Translations under genes and position numbers: made by a program
Notes under the pieces: model-generated
Seen by the model: the letters and a program-made list of their open reading frames with translations, nothing else
Told to the model about the DNA's origin: nothing
The model's database searches: none
Assembly: GCF_001690985.1 (NCBI RefSeq)
Contig: NZ_MAJS01000026.1
Location: 1 to 64,000, forward strand
DNA length: 64,000 bases
Source of the DNA: Aliivibrio sp. 1S175
Lineage (GTDB): Bacteria > Pseudomonadota > Gammaproteobacteria > Enterobacterales > Vibrionaceae
Direction of reading: 5' to 3'
Shown: positions 30,389-39,782 of the stretch, piece after piece
Layout of the letters: each line of letters opens with the position of its first letter
Position numbering within the stretch: position 1 is the stretch's first letter

Positions 30389-31412
30389 AACCTAACACCT
30401 CTACTTTTACATGATGATTACGTAAGAATGCAATTGCTTGCTCTGTTGATTCAGGGTTACCGAAAAATTCCGCTAGCATAAGGCCGAATTTAACGCCGCC
30501 TGCATAATCAATATCTGCGTTTAATATACTGATATCAATATCAAATTCGCGAGATATTTGACTAATCACTGGAGCATCAACACTCGCACCTGTAAATTCC
30601 AAACGAATAAGAGGGTAACTGCCTTCTACATAGGTTTCTTGAAGACGAGATTTGAAATCATCAGGAATCGATAAATCTAATGTTGCACGAATAAACTCTT
30701 GAGCCAGTTTGGTTTTCGGATGAGCAAAAATATCGCTCACAATGCCTTTTTCAACCAATTCACCGCCACCGATAATCGCCACTTGATGACAGATGCTTTT
30801 TACAACCTCCATTTCATGTGTGATGATTAAAATCGTGATGTTTAATTTACGGTTTAGATCTTTAATCAGCTCTAAAATCGATTTTGTTGTCGCAGGATCA
30901 AGCGCACTGGTTGCTTCATCACATAGCAGTACTTTTGGATCCGTTGAAAGTGCACGAGCAATAGCTACACGTTGTTTTTGCCCACCACTTAAATTAGCAG
31001 GGTAGGTGTGATGCTTATCAGTCAAGCCGACTAGCTCTAATAGCTCAGTCACTTTCTTGTTAATGTCTTGTTTTGATTTACCCGCCAACTCTAGGGGAAG
31101 AGCCACGTTATCAAATACAGTTCGTGAAGCTAAAAGATTAAAGTGTTGGAAGATCATCCCAATATTACGACGAGCTTTACTCAATTCGCTTGAAGACAGC
31201 TTAGTTAAATCAACACCATCAACAATAACTTCACCATTAGTTGGCTTCTCTAGCATGTTTACACAGCGTATCAGTGTACTTTTCCCTGCACCTGATGAGC
31301 CTATTACACCAAAAATGGTGCCTTGGGCAATATGTAGGTTAATATCTTTAAGGGCATTAATTTCCTTTGCGCCTTGATAAAACACCTTATTAACGCGGTT
31401 TATTTCAATCAT
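30378..31412 (-). CDS. metN: Methionine ABC transporter ATP-binding protein MetN
   Basis: The 344-residue ATPase has Walker [12 protein letters not shown], signature [15 protein letters not shown], Walker [13 protein letters not shown] and ITHEMEV. The C-terminal part (about 265-344, ending [10 protein letters not shown]) is the NIL/ACT-like domain that binds methionine and causes transinhibition. It is the first gene of the operon and is preceded by met boxes shared with the divergent spacer. Confidence 0.96.
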   Translation of the reverse strand: MIEINRVNKVFYQGAKEINALKDINLHIAQGTIFGVIGSSGAGKSTLIRCVNMLEKPTNGEVIVDGVDLTKLSSSELSKARRNIGMIFQHFNLLASRTVFDNVALPLELAGKSKQDINKKVTELLELVGLTDKHHTYPANLSGGQKQRVAIARALSTDPKVLLCDEATSALDPATTKSILELIKDLNRKLNITILIITHEMEVVKSICHQVAIIGGGELVEKGIVSDIFAHPKTKLAQEFIRATLDLSIPDDFKSRLQETYVEGSYPLIRLEFTGASVDAPVISQISREFDIDISILNADIDYAGGVKFGLMLAEFFGNPESTEQAIAFLRNHHVKVEVLGYVI

Positions 31413-31554
31413 GATTCGCCTTGAACTGCATTTTTTGTAAAATAGGGAGCTAATGTAAATAGAAAGAGAGCAAAGGTTAAAAAATCTGAGCGATCTCTCA
31501 TTTTTATACCCTACTGATGCTATTTCGGATATTGATTTAAGTCAATAGATATTT

Positions 31555-31578
31555 TTACGTCTAGACGGCTAAACGTAT
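31555..31578 (-). promoter_or_regulatory. MetJ operator: three contiguous met boxes
   Basis: Three consecutive octamers resemble AGACGTCT: TTACGTCT (6/8), AGACGGCT (7/8) and AAACGTAT (6/8). They are in the spacer between metN and gmhB, about 145 bases before the metN start. MetJ with S-adenosylmethionine binds such arrays co-operatively and represses metNIQ. Confidence 0.75.
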
Positions 31579-31652
31579 AAATAAGATGCTAAGAAGCAAA
31601 AAGCGTGAGATAATTTTTTATTAACCGATTTGATTATATAGAGGGTTTCACC

Positions 31653-32204
31653 TTGTCTAAACCAGCAGTATTCCTTGATAGAGACGGCGTGATTAACGTT
31701 GATCGTGGCTATGTTCATAAACGTGATGACTTTGAATACATTGATGGTGTATTTAATGCGGTTAAAAAATGCAAAGACATGGGTTACCTACTTGTATTGG
31801 TAACAAACCAATCAGGCATTGCTCGTGGCATGTTTACAGAAGAGCAATTTGAAACACTGACAGAGTGGATGGATTGGAACTTTGCTGAAAACGATATCGA
31901 CTTTGATGGTATCTATTATTGCCCGCATCACCCAGAAGCAACGGTTGAAAGATACAAGGAAGAATGTGATTGCCGTAAACCAAATCCAGGTATGTTTATG
32001 TCTGCTCAAACGTTCTTAGACATCGACATGGAAAACTCTGTGATGATTGGTGATAAGAAAGAAGACATGATGGCTGCACAAGCGGCGGGTGTTGGTACTC
32101 GTATTCTTGTTCGTACTGGTAAGCCAGTAACAGAAGAAGGTGAAGCGTTAGCGACGACGGTACTTGATAGCATTGCTGATGTGCCTAAGTTTTTGTTTGC
32201 TTAA
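31653..32204 (+). CDS. gmhB: D-glycero-beta-D-manno-heptose-1,7-bisphosphate 7-phosphatase
   Basis: GmhB removes the 7-phosphate in ADP-heptose synthesis for the lipopolysaccharide inner core. The 183-residue HAD-family protein shows [11 protein letters not shown] (nucleophile Asp), LVTNQSGI, the zinc-binding loop CPHHPEA...CDCRKP and [12 protein letters not shown]. The start is TTG with GAGGG seven bases upstream. The gmhB-metN divergence is also found in E. coli. Confidence 0.94.
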   Translation: MSKPAVFLDRDGVINVDRGYVHKRDDFEYIDGVFNAVKKCKDMGYLLVLVTNQSGIARGMFTEEQFETLTEWMDWNFAENDIDFDGIYYCPHHPEATVERYKEECDCRKPNPGMFMSAQTFLDIDMENSVMIGDKKEDMMAAQAAGVGTRILVRTGKPVTEEGEALATTVLDSIADVPKFLFA

Positions 32205-32232
32205 TTAAATAAAGCACACGAGTTAATTTTAG

Positions 32233-32266
32233 AAAGCCCACAGACTTTTAGTTTGTGGGCTTTTTT
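32233..32266. terminator. Terminator between gmhB and the LysR gene
   Basis: AAAGCCCACAGACT and AGTTTGTGGGCTTT form a stem followed by T6. It ends gmhB and faces the end of the minus-strand LysR gene. Confidence 0.88.
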
Positions 32267-32271
32267 ATTGA

Positions 32272-33156
32272 TTATACTTCTTGATAATTTAAGTACTCAA
32301 CGCACAGTTCATAGAATTGCTGAGCTTGTGGTGAGATGGTTCTGCCTGCTAACTGAAATATTCCAATTTGTCGCTCTAGTGGGGGATCAATTAAAGGGAT
32401 CCAGACTAAACGGGTTTCATTGGTTGGGAAGGCTAATTTAGGTAAGGTCGTAATTCCAATACCGAGTTCTAATATTGAAAACAATGAGGTGATATTCTCT
32501 ACAGAGTAGAGGGCCTGTTCACTGAGTACGTGAGCAGGAGTGGAATTAAGTAAAGAGCAAGTCCCGTTCTTAATAAAAGGGTATGAGAGTAATGCCTGCC
32601 ATGCAACACCGTCGAGGTTATTGGCAATCGGATGATCTTTTAAGCACACCACACCAATTGGATCGGCGATAAGCGGAGTAAAGTGAATTGCTTCCTCTTC
32701 TAATTGTGAGTAATTCCCTAGCGCTAAATCGACTTCGCCAGATAATAACCTTGCTTCAACAGCGGCGGCATTATCATCAATTAAACTGACTTCCACATTT
32801 GGGTACTTCTCACTAAACGCCCCCAGTACACTCGGGATTAATTTTGCAGCAACAGAAGGAACGCTTGCTATACGGACTCGTCCTTGTTGGCCTGCCGCAT
32901 CGGCACGTAAATCGTTGGTTAGTTGTTCATAAACGCCTAAGAACTGTTTTATTTTAGGAAAGCACAGATCTCCAAAAGGGGTTAATTTAGATTTATTACC
33001 GGCTTCAAATAAAGGTTGTTCTAAAATACGTTCAAGCTCTTTAATTGAGGTTGATAATGCCGCTTGAGAACGATTTGCACGATTTGATGCAGCGCGAAAG
33101 CCTCCTTCTTCTACGACTAAAGTAAAGTGTTTCAATTGCTGTAGTTTGATACTCAT
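32272..33156 (-). CDS. LysR-family regulator of the adjacent catabolic cluster
   Basis: The 294-residue LysR protein has its winged helix at 1-62 (LKHFTLVVEEGGFRAASNRA; SQAALSTSIKELE) and an effector domain with RVRIASVPSVAAKLIP. It diverges from ridA across about 170 bases and lies at the edge of a gene set for uptake and oxidation of an unknown compound, so it probably controls that set. The inducer is unknown. Confidence 0.86.
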   Translation of the reverse strand: MSIKLQQLKHFTLVVEEGGFRAASNRANRSQAALSTSIKELERILEQPLFEAGNKSKLTPFGDLCFPKIKQFLGVYEQLTNDLRADAAGQQGRVRIASVPSVAAKLIPSVLGAFSEKYPNVEVSLIDDNAAAVEARLLSGEVDLALGNYSQLEEEAIHFTPLIADPIGVVCLKDHPIANNLDGVAWQALLSYPFIKNGTCSLLNSTPAHVLSEQALYSVENITSLFSILELGIGITTLPKLAFPTNETRLVWIPLIDPPLERQIGIFQLAGRTISPQAQQFYELCVEYLNYQEV

Positions 33157-33324
33157 TTATCCTCCCCCTTGCCAGCCCTTTATTTATCGAATTCTTACTA
33201 AAGTGATTAGTTTTTCTTATCGAATGTAAAAAATTTACCGTTAGATTTATCATCTGTCAATGTGCATTATTTAACTATATTGAAACATTGTTATTACATG
33301 GCGAGTGAGAGAGTGACGACTAAA

Positions 33325-33708
33325 ATGAAAAAACATGCAGTAAAAACCGAGCTATTTGCGTCAAAAGCACCTCTTGAGTGGGCAATGGTAAATAACGGCA
33401 CTTTATATACGGCTCAGATACCTATTGATCAATCAGGAGTCGTTGTTGAAGGGGGCATTGAAGCGCAAGCTCGTCAAACTCTAGATAATTTAGTTCATAC
33501 ATTAGAGTGTGCGGGAGAGTCATTAGATTCTGTTCTGCAAGTATTGATTTATGTCACTGACAGAGAGTACTTAGCAACCGTAAATAAAGTGTATGCAGAG
33601 TACTTTAATGCCCCTTATCCAAACCGTGCTGCAATGATTGTGGCAGGGTTAGCCCGTGAAGAAATGTTGGTTGAGTTTGTTGTGTATGCAGCGGTTGAAC
33701 CAAAATAG
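33325..33708 (+). CDS. RidA/YjgF-family deaminase
   Basis: RidA proteins hydrolyse reactive imines and enamines. I start at ATG 33325 (MKKHAVKTELF), giving 127 residues, close to the usual length; earlier in-frame starts lack ribosome-binding sites. The catalytic arginine (NRAAMIVAG) and the glutamate (VEFVVYAA) are present, so activity is expected. It is the first gene after the LysR regulator, followed by aldehyde dehydrogenase. In catabolic clusters this family usually handles an imine made by an oxidase or dehydrogenase. Confidence 0.88.
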   Translation: MKKHAVKTELFASKAPLEWAMVNNGTLYTAQIPIDQSGVVVEGGIEAQARQTLDNLVHTLECAGESLDSVLQVLIYVTDREYLATVNKVYAEYFNAPYPNRAAMIVAGLAREEMLVEFVVYAAVEPK

Positions 33709-33794
33709 CGGGAAAGTAGTTTTGATTAAATTTGTATAAACATCATTTATTGCCAGACTTAAAGGCAGTGGATCTCAGAGACAAGGAAAGTAGC

Positions 33795-35258
33795 ATGACA
33801 GTTCAAGCACAAAATATTCAAGCAGAAAAATCACTATACATCGGCGGAGAATGGCAATCAGGCATCAGTACGATTGCGAACATTAACCCATCAGATATTA
33901 GCCAACATTTAGGTCATTTTGCTCAAGCCAGTGAAAGCCAAGTTCAAGATGCGATTTCTGCGGCTAGAAAAGCACAGCCGGAGTGGGAGAAAACACCACT
34001 AGAGCGTAAGCAAGCCGTATTACAAGCGATTGGTGATGAGTTAATTGCACGTTGTGATGAATTAGGCCGTTTACTTTCTAGTGAAGAAGGTAAGCCTTTT
34101 ATGGAAGGTCGTGGTGAGATTTATCGTGCGGGTCAGTTCTTCCAATATTTTGCTGCTGAAGTGTTACGTCAAATCGGAGACAGTGCCGATTCTGTAAGAC
34201 CGGGTGTTTCTGTTGAAGTGACGCGTGAAGCTGTTGGGGTGATTGCGGTTATTTCGCCTTGGAATTTCCCAACCGCAACCGCTGCTTGGAAAATTGCACC
34301 AGCATTGGCATTTGGTAATAGCGTCATTTGGAAGCCTGCAAATCTAACACCTGCAAGTGCCGTGGCATTAACTGAAATTATTCACCGCCAAGGTTTACCA
34401 GAAGGGACGTTCAATCTGGTGTTAGGCAATGGTTCTCAAGTAGGTAACGCACTGATTAACTCAAAAGAGATAAACGGTGTGAGCTTTACGGGCTCTGTTG
34501 ATACTGGTCGTAAAGTAGCAACAGCAACCGCTCCAAACTTTGTGCGTTGTCAGTTAGAAATGGGCAGTAAAAATGCACTCGTTATTGCAGATGATGCCGA
34601 TATTAACATTGCGGTTGAAGCCACCATTGCCGGATCGTTTTCAGGGGCGGGTCAGAAATGTACCGCGTCATCTCGTTTGGTTGTTATGGATGGCATTCAT
34701 GATGCGTACGTTGAAGCGTTAATCAAACGAATGAGCCAACTTAAAGTGGGGCATGCATTGGAAGAGGGCGTATTCATGGGACCGGTAGTTGATGGTAATC
34801 AATTGGATGCGAACTTTGGTTGGATGGAAAACGCACGTCAAAGTGGCGCAGAATTGGCGTTTGGTGGTGAGCGTTTAAATCTTGAGCATGAAGGCTATTA
34901 CATGTCGCCAACGCTGTTTATTAATACCGATAATAAATGGGAAGTGAACCAAGAAGAAGTGTTTGCACCAATGGCAAGTGTGATCCGAGTGGCTGATTTA
35001 GAAGAGGCTATCGCCACCACCAATGACACGCGTTTTGGGTTAACAGGCGGTATTATCACTCAAAGTTTACGTACCAGTTCGTTGTTTAAACAACAAGCTC
35101 AAACAGGGTGTGTCATGGTCAACTTACCAACCGCAGGTACGGATTATCATGTTCCATTTGGTGGTCGTAAAGAATCAAGCTTTGGCCCTCGAGAGCAAGG
35201 TCAATACGCAAAAGAATTTTATACCGTAGTGAAAACCGCTTACCAACGTCCTTATTAA
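33795..35258 (+). CDS. NAD(P)-dependent aldehyde dehydrogenase, semialdehyde-type
   Basis: The 487-residue protein is a full-length aldehyde dehydrogenase. SPWNFPTATAAWKIAPALAF, GSVDTGRK (cofactor), LEMGSKNALV (catalytic Glu) and GAGQKCTASSR (nucleophile Cys) are intact. The C-terminal segment FGGRKESSFGPREQGQYAKE resembles alpha-ketoglutarate-semialdehyde dehydrogenases. The start ATG 33795 follows AAGGAAA; a longer reading from 33732 is not supported. It would oxidise the aldehyde produced by the pathway encoded around it. Confidence 0.9.
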   Translation: MTVQAQNIQAEKSLYIGGEWQSGISTIANINPSDISQHLGHFAQASESQVQDAISAARKAQPEWEKTPLERKQAVLQAIGDELIARCDELGRLLSSEEGKPFMEGRGEIYRAGQFFQYFAAEVLRQIGDSADSVRPGVSVEVTREAVGVIAVISPWNFPTATAAWKIAPALAFGNSVIWKPANLTPASAVALTEIIHRQGLPEGTFNLVLGNGSQVGNALINSKEINGVSFTGSVDTGRKVATATAPNFVRCQLEMGSKNALVIADDADINIAVEATIAGSFSGAGQKCTASSRLVVMDGIHDAYVEALIKRMSQLKVGHALEEGVFMGPVVDGNQLDANFGWMENARQSGAELAFGGERLNLEHEGYYMSPTLFINTDNKWEVNQEEVFAPMASVIRVADLEEAIATTNDTRFGLTGGIITQSLRTSSLFKQQAQTGCVMVNLPTAGTDYHVPFGGRKESSFGPREQGQYAKEFYTVVKTAYQRPY

Positions 35259-35314
35259 AGTGGATGGACAATCTACGTAAATAGATGAAACCGAAATGAA
35301 ATAAGGAGCGTGTT

Positions 35315-36304
35315 ATGTATCAACAACGGATTGTTATCGATGGTTTGCAATACTGCAATTGGGATAGAGAGTATTTTCAGACTCTAAAAGCCAGTGGCAT
35401 TACAGCGGTTCACGCCACCATGGTGTACCACGAAAACGCACGAGAAACGTTGAGTCGTTTTGCTGAGTGGAACTTACGCTTTGAGCAAAATGCCGATCTT
35501 ATAATGCCTGTCTATTCAATGGCGGATATTGAAGTGGCGAAAGCGGAAGGCAAGGTGGGTATTTTCTTTGGTGCGCAAAACTGCTCTCCGATTGATGATG
35601 AAATTGGCTTAGTTGAAGTCATGCGTCAACAAGGGTTGCTCATCATGCAATTGACCTATAACAACCAAAGTCTACTCGCGACGGGATGTTATGAAAAAAA
35701 TGATACTGGTATTACTCGTTTTGGTCAGCAAGTGATTGAAGAGATGAACCGCGTAGGGATGATCGTCGATATGTCTCACAGTGCAGAGCGTTCAACGCTT
35801 GAAGCAATTGATTTATCGTCACGCCCTATTTGTATTAGTCATGCCAATCCTTCTTTTGCTCATGATGCATTACGTAATAAATCAGACACGGTAATTAAAG
35901 CATTAGCAGAACGTGGTGGACTACTTGGTTTTAGTTTATATCCATTTCATTTGCCAAATGGCAGTCAATGTAGCCTAGATGATTTTTGCCAAATGGTAGC
36001 AACAACTGCCGATATGGTCGGAATAGAACACTTAGGTATTGGCAGTGATTTGTGCTTAAACCAACCACAAGAAGTATTGGAATGGATGCGTAATGGTCGT
36101 TGGTCAAAAGCGATGAATTATGGAGAGGGGTCCGCCAGTAATTCAGGATGGCCCGATGCTCTCCCATGGTTTTGTGGCAGTGCAGGAATGGAAAATATCT
36201 ACAACGGATTAATGCGTCATGGATTCAGTGAATCTGAGGCCGGAAAAGTACTGGGTGAAAACTGGTTTAACTTTTTAAAACAAGGACTAGAGCCTATTTC
36301 GTAA
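35315..36304 (+). CDS. Peptidase M19 (membrane dipeptidase) family protein lacking classical metal ligands
   Basis: The 329-residue TIM-barrel protein is of the renal-dipeptidase family. It resembles the subgroup encoded in glycine betaine/dimethylglycine clusters of pseudomonads: IDGLQYCNWD, GIFFGAQNC, TGCYEKNDTG, GENWFNFLK. The first HxD pair of true dipeptidases (DGHND) is absent, and the bridging Glu appears as Gln in GAQN. The later histidines (VDMSHS, CISHANP) and Asp (GIGSDL) remain. The reaction is thus probably not dipeptide cleavage. AAGGAGCG precedes the ATG. Confidence 0.82.
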   Translation: MYQQRIVIDGLQYCNWDREYFQTLKASGITAVHATMVYHENARETLSRFAEWNLRFEQNADLIMPVYSMADIEVAKAEGKVGIFFGAQNCSPIDDEIGLVEVMRQQGLLIMQLTYNNQSLLATGCYEKNDTGITRFGQQVIEEMNRVGMIVDMSHSAERSTLEAIDLSSRPICISHANPSFAHDALRNKSDTVIKALAERGGLLGFSLYPFHLPNGSQCSLDDFCQMVATTADMVGIEHLGIGSDLCLNQPQEVLEWMRNGRWSKAMNYGEGSASNSGWPDALPWFCGSAGMENIYNGLMRHGFSESEAGKVLGENWFNFLKQGLEPIS

Positions 36305-36368
36305 AACGAAACCCATACATGGAGCGCCTACTCAATACAACAATAATAGGGTAGGTAGCAAGCACACC

Positions 36369-36382
36369 TTTGCAGCTGCAAA
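36369..36382. promoter_or_regulatory. 14-bp perfect palindrome upstream of the BCCT gene
   Basis: TTTGCAGCTGCAAA lies 20 bases before the BCCT start codon. It could be an operator or part of a leader structure. A similar, less symmetric sequence lies upstream of the permease gene at 41133. Confidence 0.35.
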
Positions 36383-36402
36383 TTGAATACTGGAGCCAGA
36401 GT

Positions 36403-37977
36403 ATGTCTGATGTAACCGATAACATGAAAAGTTCAAGCAAGAATTCGTCAATAAAAGAGAATGAATCCACGGCAGAAAAACTGGGGCTCGATAACCCCGC
36501 TTTATGGTATAGCGGTGGTTTTATCGCTTTATTTGTCTCACTTGCGTTAGTGAATGCTGAATTACTATCGACCATTGTTAATAGTGGATTTGCATGGGCT
36601 GTGAGTGTCTTTGGTCCTTATTGGCAAATCTTATTATTACTGACATTCCTAATTGGTTTAGGGTTGGCAGCAGGACGTACTGGTCGAGTTATTTTGGGGG
36701 GAATAGATAAACCTGAAATGGACGGATTCCGCTGGATGGCGATCATCTTTTGTACTTTATTAGCGGGTGGAGGCGTATTTTGGGCCGCGGCTGAGCCGAT
36801 AGCTCATTTCGTTAGTGCACCACCATTATATGGCGCGCAAGAGAACGTACAGCAAGCGGCGGTTAATGCGTTATCACAATCTTTCATGCATTGGGGGTTC
36901 TTAGCATGGGCAATCGTGGGGAGCTTAACGTCCATTGTTGTTATGCATCTTCATTATGATAAAGGGTTACCGCTTAAACCGAGAATTTTACTTTATCCTC
37001 TCTTTGGTAAACGCGTACTGACTGGTCACACAGGTGCATTGATTGATGCGTGTTGTATTGTCGCGGTTGCGGCAGGGACAATTGGTCCGATTGGTTTCTT
37101 AGGTCTACAGGTGAGCTATGCGTTAAATGCTCTGTTTGATATACCAGATGGTTTTACCACACAGCTCATCATCATATTATTCGCTATCGCTCTATACACG
37201 ATTTCTGCGTTAAGTGGTTTGAATCGTGGTATGCAAATGCTTAGCCGTTATAACGTTATTTTAGCGTCAGCATTGATGATTTATGTGCTTCTTTTTGGTC
37301 CAACTAACTTTATCGTCAATGGCTACATCCAAGGGGTGGGCAGCATGATTGATAATTTCATTCCTATGGCAACCTATCGTGGTGATGAAGGCTGGTTAAG
37401 TTGGTGGACGGTATTTTTCTGGGGATGGTTCTTAGGGTACGGACCAATGATGGCGATCTTTATTGCTCGCATATCACGCGGTCGCAGTATTCGCCAATTG
37501 ATCTCTACCATTAGTATTATTGCACCGCTTGTGACGTGCTTTTGGTTCACGATAGTCGGTGGTTCAGGATTGGCTTTTGAAATTGCGAATCCAGGCAGTG
37601 TGAGTTCGGCTTTTGAAGGGTTTAACTTACCGGGGGCTTTATTGGCCGTGACCTCTCAATTGCCAATGCCAATGGTAACGTCAATCCTATTTCTAATTTT
37701 AACCACCATCTTTATTGTGACCACGGGTGACTCGATGACATACACCATCAGTGTGGTTATCAGTGGAGAAACAGAGCCAAATGCCATTATCAGAACCTTT
37801 TGGGGCGTGATGATGGGGGTAACGGCATTAATCCTTATCTCTCTTGGATCTGGTGGTATATCAGCATTGCAATCCTTCATTGTCATTACCGCTGTTCCTG
37901 TCTCTTTAATCTTGTTGCCCTCACTTTGGGATGCACCACGGATCGCCATTAAGATGGCAAAAGAACAAGGGTTGTAA
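36403..37977 (+). CDS. BCCT-family (betaine/carnitine/choline) transporter
   Basis: The 524-residue inner-membrane protein has 12 predicted helices and the BCCT signature around WTVFFWGWFLGYGPMMAIFIARISRGRSIRQ. Members import quaternary ammonium compounds with Na+ or H+ or by exchange. I start at ATG 36403 (MSDVTDN) behind TGGAGC; the upstream in-frame CTG at 36370 lies within a palindrome. There is no long C-terminal osmosensing tail, which fits a catabolic rather than osmotic role. It is probably the entry point for the substrate of this cluster. Confidence 0.9.
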   Translation: MSDVTDNMKSSSKNSSIKENESTAEKLGLDNPALWYSGGFIALFVSLALVNAELLSTIVNSGFAWAVSVFGPYWQILLLLTFLIGLGLAAGRTGRVILGGIDKPEMDGFRWMAIIFCTLLAGGGVFWAAAEPIAHFVSAPPLYGAQENVQQAAVNALSQSFMHWGFLAWAIVGSLTSIVVMHLHYDKGLPLKPRILLYPLFGKRVLTGHTGALIDACCIVAVAAGTIGPIGFLGLQVSYALNALFDIPDGFTTQLIIILFAIALYTISALSGLNRGMQMLSRYNVILASALMIYVLLFGPTNFIVNGYIQGVGSMIDNFIPMATYRGDEGWLSWWTVFFWGWFLGYGPMMAIFIARISRGRSIRQLISTISIIAPLVTCFWFTIVGGSGLAFEIANPGSVSSAFEGFNLPGALLAVTSQLPMPMVTSILFLILTTIFIVTTGDSMTYTISVVISGETEPNAIIRTFWGVMMGVTALILISLGSGGISALQSFIVITAVPVSLILLPSLWDAPRIAIKMAKEQGL

Positions 37978-38099
37978 ACCCATCCAATAACGTGAAGCAA
38001 GAGCGGTGTTTGCCGCTCAACTTGGCTCTAATAATGAACTAAATTCTAATAAAAGAGCCCCTATCAATACACCTATAATTAGAAATGGTGGTGAGCAAC

Positions 38100-39782
38100 A
38101 TGGATGCACATCGTTCAACGTACGCTGAAACTCATCTGCGTAAACCTGAAATTGTAATGGCGCCGGAAAGACTGGGTGCAATGCACCAAAATAGAATCAG
38201 TTTTGTTCGTAGCTTAATACGCAAAATGGCACAGCAAGAATGGCAAGTCACTAAGCATGAATGGCAATTATCACCACAAGGTTTTGGTCATGTTATTTAT
38301 AAATTAGTGACACCGAATGATACGTATCATTTGGTTGTTTTTTGTGACGAAATTGCAGATGAAGAACGTAATGATCGTGTTATCGCCGAAAAATGGGATG
38401 TAACGTTTGCTTTGGTTCTTGGGGAAGTCAATGTCGATTTATTAAGTCGATTAAAAGCCAATGTGCCATTACAAGAAGCAGGAAGAAACCCTAATAATGT
38501 CTTGGTGTTAGCAAGAGCAAATAAAAGTGTACGAGTCTTTGAACATCTCGTTTCTCACCTAGCGAAAGGAGAACAACCTAACCAGAAAGAGTTGGCTGAA
38601 GTCGGTTATATTCTTAGAACTACCGCGGTGTATGGTAATGGAAAGTTTGGCATTGCCGATTTTAAATTATTGGAAAATAACGCTGACTTTAACCAGTCGT
38701 TTAGTGCGCAAATGTGTGCCGTTTATTTATTGCGTCAATTCAGCTTAGATTGGGTGCATTACTTAGCAACTGAACAAGGCGGAGAAGACGCCGTTTATTT
38801 AGATCGCCAATTGCAACGCTACCTTGGGGTAGGAAATGCCACAGGGTTAGGGATGGCTCCCTATTTAATTAACCATCCTTGTATTGTTGACCAATGGATG
38901 TTTGCTCGAGAAATGGCATTGGCTGAAGTTCTGCATAATAGGGTGTCGTTAAATAAGAAAGAACCTCTAAATTACTTGTTGAAAAAAGCAGTACTGCACC
39001 TAGAGCAGGTGATGACTATTAATGAAACTCAAGATAACCTTAATAATATCGCCGTTTCTGAATTAAAAGAATTAACGAACAATTTAGATAACGTATTTGG
39101 TCTGAGTTTAACGTGGAAAGATGTAGTCACTCAATCGCACAGTATGAGTTTAGAAGCCCAAGAGATCCTGTTGTCTTGCTTGATGGAAGTGAATCCAGAA
39201 TTAGTTGATAGGTTTGAAGAACAGATGAACTGTAGTGAAACACTCTCCCTTCCAAGTGGAAAAAAAGTGCAAGACTTAAGGGTAACTATAGAGAATTGTT
39301 ATCAATGGGCAATTAAAACGGACTTCACTAAACCAGAAAATAATTATTGGTTTTGGTATCGCTCACAAGATAAAGAAGAACCTCGATTAGGGATTAGAGG
39401 GAAAGAAAAGGGAGAAGATCGAGAGCTGCCATTAGACATAGGTCGACAAGTTTATCGTCTTTATCATTCGTTATTGAAATGTGATAAGAAGTTATCATTG
39501 GCTGAATTTTTAGTTGAGCATCCAAAGTACCGCGCCATCGCACGAAGAGTCTGGACATTAGGGCATAAGGCGATGGGGGATATTCAAATGAATGTACTAC
39601 ATAAGTCGTCTTTACCTATGCATTTATTACGCTGTAAATTAGCGGTTTTTGGCGCAACAAAATTTGATCCACGATCAGACCGTTGGGTGAGAGTGACTTT
39701 TTTTCAAGGCGCGCCCCTGTTAGATGAAGTTCATGATGGTGAATGGCTATTCCCATTATTGCCAGTCGAAGGAGAAAGCTAA
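38100..39782 (+). CDS. Unknown protein of about 560 residues, cluster-specific
   Basis: I do not recognise this soluble protein. It has no signal peptide or membrane segment. Visible landmarks are RNRISF-like region (HQNRISFVRSLIRKMAQQEW), LVVFCDEIADEERNDRVIAE, FALVLGEVNVDLLSRL, GRNPNNVLVLARANKSVRVF, YILRTTAVYGNGKFGIADF, and a C-terminal HLLRCKLAVFGATKFDPRSD. The start ATG 38100 follows GGTGGTGAG; an ATG at 38085 adds five residues. It overlaps the DUF3726 gene (TAATG), so the two products probably act together. Position after the BCCT transporter suggests an enzyme for the same substrate. Confidence 0.75.
   Translation: MDAHRSTYAETHLRKPEIVMAPERLGAMHQNRISFVRSLIRKMAQQEWQVTKHEWQLSPQGFGHVIYKLVTPNDTYHLVVFCDEIADEERNDRVIAEKWDVTFALVLGEVNVDLLSRLKANVPLQEAGRNPNNVLVLARANKSVRVFEHLVSHLAKGEQPNQKELAEVGYILRTTAVYGNGKFGIADFKLLENNADFNQSFSAQMCAVYLLRQFSLDWVHYLATEQGGEDAVYLDRQLQRYLGVGNATGLGMAPYLINHPCIVDQWMFAREMALAEVLHNRVSLNKKEPLNYLLKKAVLHLEQVMTINETQDNLNNIAVSELKELTNNLDNVFGLSLTWKDVVTQSHSMSLEAQEILLSCLMEVNPELVDRFEEQMNCSETLSLPSGKKVQDLRVTIENCYQWAIKTDFTKPENNYWFWYRSQDKEEPRLGIRGKEKGEDRELPLDIGRQVYRLYHSLLKCDKKLSLAEFLVEHPKYRAIARRVWTLGHKAMGDIQMNVLHKSSLPMHLLRCKLAVFGATKFDPRSDRWVRVTFFQGAPLLDEVHDGEWLFPLLPVEGES

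Noticed and set aside
30793-31377. Plus-strand ORFs opposite metN
   Set aside because: They are shadows of a highly conserved gene on the other strand and have no ribosome-binding sites.
38001-38018. GAGCGG-TGTTTG-CCGCTC hairpin after the BCCT gene as terminator
   Set aside because: No T-run follows on either strand. It may be an mRNA-stabilising hairpin, but a terminator is not supported.
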